Of a stretch of DNA of 31,785 nucleotides, positions 22,039-29,310 are shown piece after piece (within the stretch, counting starts at the first letter, position 1; every line of letters begins with the position of its first letter). The stretch covers positions 1 to 31,785 of the forward strand of contig USBS01000009.1 of the NCBI GenBank assembly GCA_900552915.1. Reading direction: 5' to 3'. The notes under the pieces are model-generated. The model made no database searches. It was given only the letters and a program-made list of their open reading frames with translations, and was not told the origin of the DNA. Made by a program: the position numbers and the translations under genes. The DNA comes from an uncultured Sutterella sp. GTDB lineage: Bacteria; Pseudomonadota; Gammaproteobacteria; Burkholderiales; Burkholderiaceae_F.

Positions 22039-22611
22039 TCAAATCTGAACGTCGTGTGCGTTTCCGATCGTCAGGAAATGTCCCCCGGCAACATAATGCA
22101 GCGTACGGCAGCTTTCGTCGCCTTCCGGGAAGTGCCAGTGGCCGTCTGTGAAGACCTTGGGATCGGCCCAGGCGGCGACGGCTTCGCCGATGAATAGGTC
22201 ATGGTTCTTTTCGTTGTATTCGTTGGGAATCACTTTGAAAAGAACAGCACAAAGCACACCTTCGACGGTCGGGATGTTGCAGCCTTCGAATTTAAAGAGT
22301 TTGGCCCCGCTGTTTTCAATCTTGTCGGCTTCGTCGAACTTGCTCACCGAGCCCAGATAGAGCGTTTCACGCACGATCGCGTAGGAAGGCAGGGACAGCA
22401 TGAAGTAACCCGTCTTGTCGATCAGCTTTCGCGTGTAGTGCGTCGAGTCGATCACGGCGGTTGAAAGCGCCGGCGTCGTATTGAGAGGGCATACCCAGGT
22501 TGCGGGCATGACGTCGACATCGTCGCCGTCGGCGGCCGACACGAGCGATGTGGCGCCGAGGTTAAAGAGACGATAAACGTCTTCGAGTTCAACAGGTTTG
22601 AAATTTTGCAT
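22039..22611 (-). CDS. Flavin reductase-like domain protein (FMN-binding split barrel)
   Basis: Probable FMN-binding flavoprotein of the flavin_reduct/DIM6-NTAB type. The 190-residue protein has the ordered motifs of that fold: TSLVSAADGDDVDVMPATWVCPL (core strand and FMN-phosphate region), STAVIDSTHYTRKLIDKTGYFMLSLPS, SVSKFDEADKIENSG and a later FIGEAVAAWADPKV. Members either reduce free flavin with NAD(P)H or serve as FMN-bound oxidoreductases; the exact reaction is unknown. The ATG at 22611 (MQNFKPVEL) was chosen; a TTG at 22626 is in frame. It is downstream of pyrF on the same strand with a 20-bp gap, so probably co-transcribed. This is another flavin-dependent protein near the rib genes. 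Confidence 0.87.
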   Translation of the reverse strand: MQNFKPVELEDVYRLFNLGATSLVSAADGDDVDVMPATWVCPLNTTPALSTAVIDSTHYTRKLIDKTGYFMLSLPSYAIVRETLYLGSVSKFDEADKIENSGAKLFKFEGCNIPTVEGVLCAVLFKVIPNEYNEKNHDLFIGEAVAAWADPKVFTDGHWHFPEGDESCRTLHYVAGGHFLTIGNAHDVQI

Positions 22612-22631
22612 GTCTGTATCCCACAAAAGAA

Positions 22632-23459
22632 TCAGCCGCGGGCTTTGATCTTGGCGGAACGGATGGAGTCGCGCGTGGCTTGAGCTGCTTTTGCAGAGGC
22701 CTGTGCGTAGTTTTCATTTTGTCCAGCAAAGATGACGGCGCGGCTCGAATTGATGATCATGCCGCGGCCGTGAGCATCAAGCCCAGCTGCGACGGCGGCG
22801 TTCACGTCGCCTCCCTGAGCGCCGATGCCCGGCACCAGAAGCGGAATTTCGGGAGCAAGTTCACGCACGCGGGCGATTTCAGCGGGTTGCGTAGCGCCGA
22901 CCACCAGGCACAGTTGACCGTTTCGGTTCCAGGGGCCTGCAGCCATCTTGGCCACGCGTTCATAGACCATGTCGCCGTCTTTGGTTACGAGTTCTTCGAT
23001 GTCGGCGCCGCCCGGGTTGGAGGTGCGGCACAGCAGAATCACGCCGCGGCCTTCGTATTCGAAATAGGGCTCAACGGTGTCAAAGCCCATGTAGGGCGAG
23101 AGCGTGACGGCGTCGGCCTGATAGCGCACGAAGGCTTCCTTGGCGTACTGCTTGGCTGTGGAACCGATGTCGCCGCGCTTGGCGTCGAGAATCACCGGGA
23201 TGCCGGGATGCTTTTCATGGATGTAGGCAATGACTTTTTCCAGCGTCATTTCCAAGCCTTCACCGGCAAAGTAAGCAATCTGCGGCTTGAAGGCGCACAC
23301 ATAGGGAGCGGTTGCGTCCACGACGGCACGGCAGAACTCATAGACGCCTTCGGCATCTTTGCTGATGCCGGCGGGCAGACGCTTGAGGTCCGGATCGAGG
23401 CCCACGCAGAGCATGGAGTCAACGGCGTCGATTCGCTTGTTGAGGGTTTCGATAAACAT
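22632..23459 (-). CDS. pyrF: Orotidine-5'-phosphate decarboxylase
   Basis: Last step of UMP synthesis. The 275-residue protein belongs to the long (type 2) bacterial form: MLCVGLDPDLKRLP near residue 16, FKPQIAYFAGEG, and the catalytic VILDAKRGDIGSTAKQYA with Asp92, Lys94 and Asp97, then LSPYMGFDTVEPYF, CRTSNPGG and VPGIGAQGGD. The ATG at 23459 follows AGGAA at a somewhat long spacing. The gene is unlinked to pyrE (11224-11913). The 183-bp divergent gap to the hydrolase gene should hold both promoters, but no clear consensus was seen. Confidence 0.96.
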   Translation of the reverse strand: MFIETLNKRIDAVDSMLCVGLDPDLKRLPAGISKDAEGVYEFCRAVVDATAPYVCAFKPQIAYFAGEGLEMTLEKVIAYIHEKHPGIPVILDAKRGDIGSTAKQYAKEAFVRYQADAVTLSPYMGFDTVEPYFEYEGRGVILLCRTSNPGGADIEELVTKDGDMVYERVAKMAAGPWNRNGQLCLVVGATQPAEIARVRELAPEIPLLVPGIGAQGGDVNAAVAAGLDAHGRGMIINSSRAVIFAGQNENYAQASAKAAQATRDSIRSAKIKARG

Positions 23460-23642
23460 GACGTTGTGTATTCCTATGCAAAACGAGAGGACAAAAAAAC
23501 TCTCGGAAGAACCGATTCCAATTCGCCGACAATCTTACCGCGAGCGTTGGACTCAGTGTTCCGAAGCCGGCAAAAGCGGTCGTTTTAGGCAAAGGTTTGT
23601 CATGTTTGTCGTATAGTTTCGAGGACATGAATAGGAGGAAAA

Positions 23643-24629
23643 ATGTTGAGAAAGACGATGACTGCCTTGGCAGTTGCGGGGCTTCTCGCGACGGGGTCCG
23701 TGGCCTGGGCAGAAACTTTGATGGGGGAAACGAAAGGAGCTCAAATCATTGAGGTGCCGATCGTCAACCAACGGATCGATGCGATTTCCGGCATTGTTTA
23801 CAGTCAAGCGTTCGAACGCGGCCGCAGCGTGCGCGGTCTCAAAATGACCTTGTACGTGCCTCGCACTAAGGAAAAGAAACCGGCGGTGCTTTATTTCCCG
23901 GGCGGAGGATTTACGTCGTCCGATCATGAGAAGTTTCTTGAGCTGCGCTACGCGCTTGCCCGCGCCGGCTTCGTCGTGGCGGCTTGCGAGTACCGGGCCG
24001 TTCCCAATAAGTTTCCCGATTTGCTTGTCGACGCCAAGGCTGCCGTGCGGTGGCTGCGCGCACATGCCGAAGAATTTGGCGTAGATGCAGCGCGCATTGG
24101 TATTTTGGGCGATTCTGCCGGAGGATATGTCGTGCAGATGGCAGGAGCAACCAACGGAGAAAAAACCTGGGACAAGGGTGATTTCAAAGAGCAGTCGTCC
24201 GATGTGCAGGCTGTTGTGTCGATTTACGGCATTTCCGATCTGGCAACAATCGGGGAGGCGATCGGCAACGACAAAGTCCATGCTTCGCCGGCCGTTACCG
24301 AAGCGCTCCTTCTGAACGGTCCGGCCTTCAAGGATTTTGCCGGGGCTTCGATTACGGCTGACCCGAAGAAGGCCCGCGAGGCAAGTCCCATCGGACATGT
24401 GGACGGGTCGGAACCGGCTTTCTTGTTGATGCACGGATCAAACGACAAGGTCGTGAGCCCCTTGCAGAGTAAAAAGATGTACGAAGCGCTGAAAGCCAAA
24501 AAGGTTGATGCGGAGTATGTGCTGGTGCGCGGTGCCGGTCACGGGGATCTGCCGTGGTATCAACCTGCCGTCATTTCGCGTGTTGTGAACTTCTTTGAGC
24601 GCCACTTGGGCAAAACGGATGCAAAGTGA
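23643..24629 (+). CDS. Exported alpha/beta hydrolase (carboxylesterase/feruloyl-esterase-like)
   Basis: Periplasmic serine hydrolase of the alpha/beta fold, probably an esterase. The 328-residue precursor has a Sec signal peptide (MLRKTMTALAVAGLLATGSVAWA, cleavage after residue 23). The oxyanion-hole motif PGGGF is at 86-90, the nucleophile elbow GDSAGG has Ser158, the acid is probably Asp268 in HGSNDKV, and the base is His300 in GAGHGD. A strong AGGAGG ribosome-binding site precedes the ATG. Its stop overlaps the GTG start of the next gene, coupling it to a U32-family protein. Substrate cannot be assigned; the layout resembles lipolytic enzymes and BD-FAE-type feruloyl esterases. Confidence 0.9.
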   Translation: MLRKTMTALAVAGLLATGSVAWAETLMGETKGAQIIEVPIVNQRIDAISGIVYSQAFERGRSVRGLKMTLYVPRTKEKKPAVLYFPGGGFTSSDHEKFLELRYALARAGFVVAACEYRAVPNKFPDLLVDAKAAVRWLRAHAEEFGVDAARIGILGDSAGGYVVQMAGATNGEKTWDKGDFKEQSSDVQAVVSIYGISDLATIGEAIGNDKVHASPAVTEALLLNGPAFKDFAGASITADPKKAREASPIGHVDGSEPAFLLMHGSNDKVVSPLQSKKMYEALKAKKVDAEYVLVRGAGHGDLPWYQPAVISRVVNFFERHLGKTDAK

Positions 24630-25873
24630 AGACCAACCGCAGCGACTATGAAATTCTGGCGCCGGCCGGATCCTGGGAGGCGCTTGCAGCTGCCTCAGCA
24701 GCACGTGCCGACGCGGTGTATTTCGGTCTCGGTGCGCTTGACATGCGCAGCCTTGCCACAAGCGCTTTTACCGAAGCCAATTTGCCCGAAATCGTGCGTT
24801 TTGCCCGTGAGCACGGTTTGAAAACGCGGTTAACCGTGAATGCAGTGCTCTACGACGACGATCTGGCTGCGGCGCGGCGCAGCATCTTTGCTGCCAAAGC
24901 CGCAGGCGTCGACGCCGTCATCTGCTCGGATGTCGCGGCGATGATGATTGCGCACGAAGCGGAAATTCCGGTGCACCTGTCTACGCAGCTCAATATCGCC
25001 AACATTGAGGCGCTGAAGTTCTACGCACGCTTTGCCGACGTCGCGGTGTTGGCTCGTGAGCTTACGCTTGATCAGACGCAGGCCGTGACGCGCGCCATCG
25101 AAGCCGAGCACATCTGCGGACCGTCGGGGCATCCCGTACGCATTGAAATCTTCTGCCATGGAGCTCTGTGCATCGCGCAAAGCGGCCGTTGCTTCATGAG
25201 TCTGCATACGCGCGGAAAAAGCGCCAACCGAGGTGAGTGTCTGCAGTCGTGCCGTCGCAAATACGCAATCCGAGACGTCGAGCGTGATATCGAGCTCGAG
25301 TTGAGTCCGCAGTACGTGATGAGTCCGAAGGATCTCAAAACGATCGGCTTTTTCGACAAGATGGTTCATAGCGGCGCACGCATCTTCAAAATCGAAGGGC
25401 GCGCCCGTTCGCCCGAATATGTCCGCGTCTGCGCCGAGTGCTACCGAGAGGCGCTCGAGACGGTGCTGGACGGCACCTTCACGCAGGAAAAGGTAGCGGT
25501 CTGGGACGCAAGGTTGGCTGAAGTGTTCAACCGCGGCTACTGGGACGGTTGGTACCTTGGCGCGCAGACGCCGGAACTTGCGGGAGGATACGGTTCGCAA
25601 GCGAGCGTCGTGAAGCGCTTTGCGGGAAAGTGCGTGAATTATTTTTCGCGTGCGTCGGTTGCCCAGTTTCTGGTACAGGCCGAAGGGTTTGAAAAAGGCG
25701 CCAGGCTTCTTGTCACGGGGCCCACGACGGGAGCGGTGGAATTTACAGCCGATGAACTAATGGATGACAGCGGTCCCGTTGAGGCAGCTCTAAAGGGAAC
25801 GGCCGTGACGATCAAGGTGCCCGAAAAGGTGCGCGCCAACGATAAGCTCTACGTGCTGCAGCCGCGCCGATAA
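24626..25873 (+). CDS. Peptidase U32 family protein, TrhP/YegQ-like
   Basis: U32 proteins are mostly not proteases but iron-sulphur proteins that help hydroxylate RNA or quinones; TrhP acts in 5-hydroxyuridine formation in tRNA. The 415-residue protein has the N-terminal ILAPAGSWEALAAA, VYFGLG, then the cysteine block EIFCHGALCIAQSGRC..GECLQSCRRKY (Cys177, 182, 189, 205 and 209) and a C-terminal barrel-like domain (from about residue 330). The fused C-terminal domain favours TrhP/RlhA-type over the shorter UbiU/UbiV. The start is GTG at 24626, overlapping the hydrolase stop (GTGA). The pairing with an exported esterase has no obvious logic. Confidence 0.85.
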   Translation: MKTNRSDYEILAPAGSWEALAAASAARADAVYFGLGALDMRSLATSAFTEANLPEIVRFAREHGLKTRLTVNAVLYDDDLAAARRSIFAAKAAGVDAVICSDVAAMMIAHEAEIPVHLSTQLNIANIEALKFYARFADVAVLARELTLDQTQAVTRAIEAEHICGPSGHPVRIEIFCHGALCIAQSGRCFMSLHTRGKSANRGECLQSCRRKYAIRDVERDIELELSPQYVMSPKDLKTIGFFDKMVHSGARIFKIEGRARSPEYVRVCAECYREALETVLDGTFTQEKVAVWDARLAEVFNRGYWDGWYLGAQTPELAGGYGSQASVVKRFAGKCVNYFSRASVAQFLVQAEGFEKGARLLVTGPTTGAVEFTADELMDDSGPVEAALKGTAVTIKVPEKVRANDKLYVLQPRR

Positions 25874-25883
25874 CTGTCAGCTG

Positions 25884-25935
25884 CACGCAAAAAAGAAGAG
25901 CCGCTTGCGGTGAGGCAAGCGGCTCAACTTTTTGA
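25884..25935. terminator. Bidirectional terminator between the U32 gene and groEL
   Basis: GAGCCGCTTGC (25898-25908) pairs with GCAAGCGGCTC (25915-25925) around a 6-nt loop, with TTTTT at 25929-25933 on the plus strand and an A-run upstream that gives a U-run on the minus strand. It serves both convergent transcription units. Confidence 0.92.
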
Positions 25936-25955
25936 GCTTGGCGGTTAGCCGATGA

Positions 25956-27590
25956 TTACATCATGCCGTCCATTCCGCCCATGCCGCCCATCGGGGGCAC
26001 AGCCGGCTTGTCTTCGGGGATGTCGGCAACCATGCAGTCGGTGGTGAGGATCAGACCGGCAACGCTGGCAGCGTTCTGCAGAGCGGTGCGGGTGACCTTC
26101 GTCGGATCCAGAACACCCATGGCAACCATGTCGCCGTATTCACCCGTCTGGGCGTTGTAGCCGAAGTTGCCTTCGCCGTTGGCGACCTTATTCACCACGA
26201 CGCTGGGTTCTTCACCGCAGTTGGCAACAATCTGGCGCATCGGTTCTTCCATGGCGCGCAGAACGATCTTGATGCCGGCGTTCTGTTCGTCGTTGTCGCC
26301 CTTGAGATCCTTGATGGCGAACTTGGTGCGAACCAGGGCCACGCCGCCGCCCGGGACGATGCCTTCTTCAACGGCAGCGCGGGTGGCATGCAGAGCGTCT
26401 TCGACGCGGGCCTTCTTTTCCTTCATTTCGACTTCGGTCGCAGCGCCGACCTTCACGAGGGCCACGCCGCCGGCCAACTTGGCAACGCGTTCCTGAAGCT
26501 TTTCACGGTCGTAGTCGCTCGTGGCGCCTTCGATCTGCTGACGGATCTGCGTGACGCGGCCTTCGATGGCCTGAGCGTCGCCGGCGCCGTCGATGATCGT
26601 GGTGTTTTCCTTCGTGACTTCGATGCGCTTGGCCGAACCCAACTGTTCCAGAGTTGCCTTTTCGAGCGTGAGGCCGAGGTCGGAGGAAATAACCGTAGCA
26701 CCGGTAAGCACGGCGATGTCTTCGCACATGGCCTTGCGGCGATCGCCGAAGCCAGGAGCCTTGACAGCCACAACCTTGAGGATGCCGCGGATGGAGTTCA
26801 CAACGAGCGTAGCCAGGGCTTCGCCGTCGACGTCTTCAGCGATGATCAGAAGCGGACGGGAGGTCTTGGCAACCTGTTCGAGAACCGGCAGCAGTTCGCG
26901 GATGTTGCTGATCTTCTTTTCATTGATCAGGATGTACGGATTGTCGAGCACGGCGGCCTGACGTTCCGGCGTGTTGATGAAGTACGGAGACAGGTAGCCG
27001 CGGTCGAACTGCATGCCTTCGACGACTTCGAGTTCGTTCTTGAGGCTCTTGCCGTCTTCGACCGTGATCACGCCTTCCTTGCCGACCTTATCCATAGCCT
27101 GCGAGATGATGTCGCCGATTTCCTGATCGGAGTTGGCGGAAATAGCGCCGACCTGAGCAACTTCCTTGGAGGTGGTCGTCGGACGGGAGATCTTGCGCAG
27201 TTCTTCGATGGCGGCGGCAACAGCCTTGTCGATGCCGCGCTTGAGGTCCATCGGGTTCATGCCGGCGGCAACGTACTTCATGCCTTCGCAGACGATGGCC
27301 TGAGCGAGAACGGTGGCGGTGGTCGTGCCGTCGCCGGCGTTGTCGTTGGTCTTGGAAGCCACTTCGCGGACCATCTGAGCACCCATGTTCTCAAACTTGT
27401 CCTTGAGATCGATTTCCTTGGCAACCGTCACGCCGTCCTTGGTGACGAGCGGACCGCCGAAGGCGCGTTCGAGCACCACATTGCGGCCCTTGGGACCAAG
27501 AGTGACCTTGACGGCGTTGGCAAGCGTATTGATGCCGCGCACCATGCGCACGCGGGCGTCATCGCCGAAGAGAACCTGCTTAGCAGCCAT
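25956..27590 (-). CDS. groEL: Chaperonin GroEL (60 kDa)
   Basis: ATP-driven folding chamber subunit. The 544-residue protein has MAAKQVLFGDDARVRMVRG, TLGPKGRNVVLERAFG, the ATP-binding GDGTTTATVLAQ, the DEDVDGEALATLV-type apical segment (ITAEDVDGE form), KAPGFGDRRKAM, the VEEGIVPGGGVAL motif and the C-terminal GGMGGMDGMM. It starts 50 bp after the groES stop on the minus strand, with a good AGAAATATCAAA leader containing GGAG. It is the second gene of the sigma-32-driven operon. No other chaperonin is in the window. Confidence 0.99.
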   Translation of the reverse strand: MAAKQVLFGDDARVRMVRGINTLANAVKVTLGPKGRNVVLERAFGGPLVTKDGVTVAKEIDLKDKFENMGAQMVREVASKTNDNAGDGTTTATVLAQAIVCEGMKYVAAGMNPMDLKRGIDKAVAAAIEELRKISRPTTTSKEVAQVGAISANSDQEIGDIISQAMDKVGKEGVITVEDGKSLKNELEVVEGMQFDRGYLSPYFINTPERQAAVLDNPYILINEKKISNIRELLPVLEQVAKTSRPLLIIAEDVDGEALATLVVNSIRGILKVVAVKAPGFGDRRKAMCEDIAVLTGATVISSDLGLTLEKATLEQLGSAKRIEVTKENTTIIDGAGDAQAIEGRVTQIRQQIEGATSDYDREKLQERVAKLAGGVALVKVGAATEVEMKEKKARVEDALHATRAAVEEGIVPGGGVALVRTKFAIKDLKGDNDEQNAGIKIVLRAMEEPMRQIVANCGEEPSVVVNKVANGEGNFGYNAQTGEYGDMVAMGVLDPTKVTRTALQNAASVAGLILTTDCMVADIPEDKPAVPPMGGMGGMDGMM

Positions 27591-27640
27591 TTTGATATTT
27601 CTCCGTTAGAAATTCTTTAATGAAATCAAATGAATACCGA

Positions 27641-27928
27641 TTATTCAAGAACGCCCATGATGTCTTCTTCGCGCATCACGAGGAGTTCTTCGCCGTTCAC
27701 CTTGACGGTCTGGCCGGCATACTTGCCGAACAGAACGCGGTCGCCGACCTTCACATCCATCGGAAGAAGCTTGCCGGCTTCATCGCGCTTGCCGGGACCT
27801 ACAGCGAGGACTTCGCCCTGATCGGGCTTTTCACCGGCGGTGTCCGGAAGGACAATGCCGCTCGCGGTCGTGCGTTCGGCTTCGAGACGCTTGACAATCA
27901 CGCGGTCGTGTAACGGACGGATCTGCAT
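27641..27928 (-). CDS. groES: Co-chaperonin GroES (10 kDa)
   Basis: Lid of the GroEL chamber. The 95-residue protein starts MQIRPLHDRVIVKRLEAE, has the mobile loop TTASGIVLPDTAGEKP, GEVLAVGPGKR, VGDRVLFGKYAGQTVKVNGEE and ends EEDIMGVLE. The ATG at 27928 was chosen over an in-frame GTG at 27940, because the usual GroES start is MKIRPL; the GGAG at 27937-27940 then acts as the ribosome-binding site. The leader from the sigma-32 promoter is about 94 nt. Confidence 0.98.
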   Translation of the reverse strand: MQIRPLHDRVIVKRLEAERTTASGIVLPDTAGEKPDQGEVLAVGPGKRDEAGKLLPMDVKVGDRVLFGKYAGQTVKVNGEELLVMREEDIMGVLE

Positions 27929-28028
27929 TTTTGTTTTCACTCCAAAAATTAATTTGAAAGCCGCCTTCGTGCGGCCTTGCAGTATGAAATCGGTTCAAAG
28001 CGGGCAACTCGCCCGCCGCTGAAACCCC

Positions 28029-28057
28029 ATATGGGGATGGGTAAATTGTTTTTCAAG
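28029..28057 (-). promoter_or_regulatory. Sigma-32 heat-shock promoter of groES-groEL
   Basis: On the minus strand: -35 CTTGAAA (28057-28051), 14-bp spacer, -10 CCCCATAT (28036-28029). Both are consensus RpoH elements. The -10 sits inside the palindrome CCCCATATGGGG (28025-28036). No CIRCE element is visible. Predicted start is near 28022. Confidence 0.92.
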
Positions 28058-28170
28058 TCCCCTAAGAAAAAAATTTCGAGACCATTGAACGAAACGGCCG
28101 GAAGTGCGCCGCGAATTCGTCATAAATCAGTGTTAGATTGCCTTCTCTTTGCGGTAACGAGGTTTTTGCA

Positions 28171-29145
28171 ATGTTGGAAGCTTGGAGCAGAGTCGGTACT
28201 TTTCCGCGGGGTGTTTTCCTGGCGCTGAGCGCAGCCGTCTTTTGGGGCTCGATGGCGGTGGCCGCGCAGTTTGTGATGGCAGACGGCGCGGTAAATTCTG
28301 CTGCCCTTGTTATCGTTCGCCTTTGCAGCGCCGGATTGCTTCTGCTTTTGTGGTGCGTCGTGACGAGTCGGGCTGAAGTGAAGAAGATATTCAGCAGCCG
28401 CAAAAATTTCGGCAGCGTTCTTTTTGCAGCCTTTTTCATCTACTCCGGCCAGTTTGCCTTTATGCAGGCTATCCTTTATTCCAACGCCGGCGCCGCCGCC
28501 ATTGTGCTTACGACAGTGCCCCTATGGGTAGCCCTCTGGGACATGATTGCCAACCGAACGCTTCCTTCTGCTCGCATGGTTCTTTGCTTTTTGATGGCTG
28601 CGATCGGTGTGGCTTTGATTGTCACCAAGGGCGAATTCGACGTGAGTCAGTTCAATCTGCGGGGACTTGCGTGGGCCGTAGCCTGCGCAATGATGACGGC
28701 GGGCTACTCCGTGCAGCCCCGAGAACTGCTCAAACGCGTTGCTGTTCTTCCGGTGATGGGCACCGCCATGCTTTTTGGCGGAGTCATGGCGGTTTGCGCG
28801 GGGCTTTTCCTGCCCGTGACGTTTGATTGGTCGAAATTTGATTTGCAGACAACGTCACTGTTGGCGTACGTGGTTCTTTTCGGAACGCTCATTGCTTTTT
28901 GCTTTTACATGACGTCGATTCGACTGATTTCTCCGGTCATTGTGAGCATTTTGAGTCTGGCCGAACCCGTGTCCGCTTACATTTTGTCCGTTGTCGTTTT
29001 CAGACTGGATGTGGGAGCGGTGGAGCTTGCCGGCGTGGTAATTGTGTTGTTCACCGTCGTGATCCTCTCCCAGAAGCCGAGAGAAAAACCGAGCGGCGAA
29101 AACGTTGCTCTCAAATGGGACGATGCCGATGCGGCAAAACGCTGA
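28171..29145 (+). CDS. DMT-superfamily permease (EamA family)
   Basis: Inner-membrane transporter of the drug/metabolite type with ten predicted membrane segments arranged as two EamA repeats. The first opens with GVFLALSAAVFWGSMAVAAQF and ends near LIVTKGEF; the second runs from GLAWAVACAMMTAGYS to VVIVLFTVVILSQKP. It has 324 residues. The ATG at 28171 (MLEAWSRVG) has GAGG at 28159-28162 with good spacing; an upstream start at 28138 is possible but lacks support. It is divergent from groES, with the heat-shock promoter in between. Substrate unknown; family members export amino acids, metabolites or drugs. The C-terminal charged tail is cytoplasmic. Confidence 0.88.
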   Translation: MLEAWSRVGTFPRGVFLALSAAVFWGSMAVAAQFVMADGAVNSAALVIVRLCSAGLLLLLWCVVTSRAEVKKIFSSRKNFGSVLFAAFFIYSGQFAFMQAILYSNAGAAAIVLTTVPLWVALWDMIANRTLPSARMVLCFLMAAIGVALIVTKGEFDVSQFNLRGLAWAVACAMMTAGYSVQPRELLKRVAVLPVMGTAMLFGGVMAVCAGLFLPVTFDWSKFDLQTTSLLAYVVLFGTLIAFCFYMTSIRLISPVIVSILSLAEPVSAYILSVVVFRLDVGAVELAGVVIVLFTVVILSQKPREKPSGENVALKWDDADAAKR

Positions 29146-29284
29146 AGATCAACTGCTTCCGACATCTTCTGGCACTGTTGGAAATCTAAAGAAAAATCGC
29201 TGCTGATTGTCCGGGACAACCGATAGAATTGCTCCGTTCCGGTCGGAAAACGAATTAAGAAATGCCGTGCCGGGAATGGGAGGG

Positions 29285-29304
29285 CGCTTGCTGCTTTGCA
29301 AGCG
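29285..29304 (+). repeat. Hairpin directly before dacB
   Basis: CGCTTGC (29285-29291) and GCAAGCG (29298-29304) form a perfect 7-bp stem with a 6-nt loop, ending 6 nt before the ATG at 29311. It occupies the place where a Shine-Dalgarno sequence would be, so it could limit initiation. Confidence 0.5.
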
Positions 29305-29310
29305 TAAGTC

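Noticed and set aside
26388..27620. 410-codon plus-strand frame opposite groEL
   Set aside because: Antisense of groEL, which is unmistakable along its whole length.
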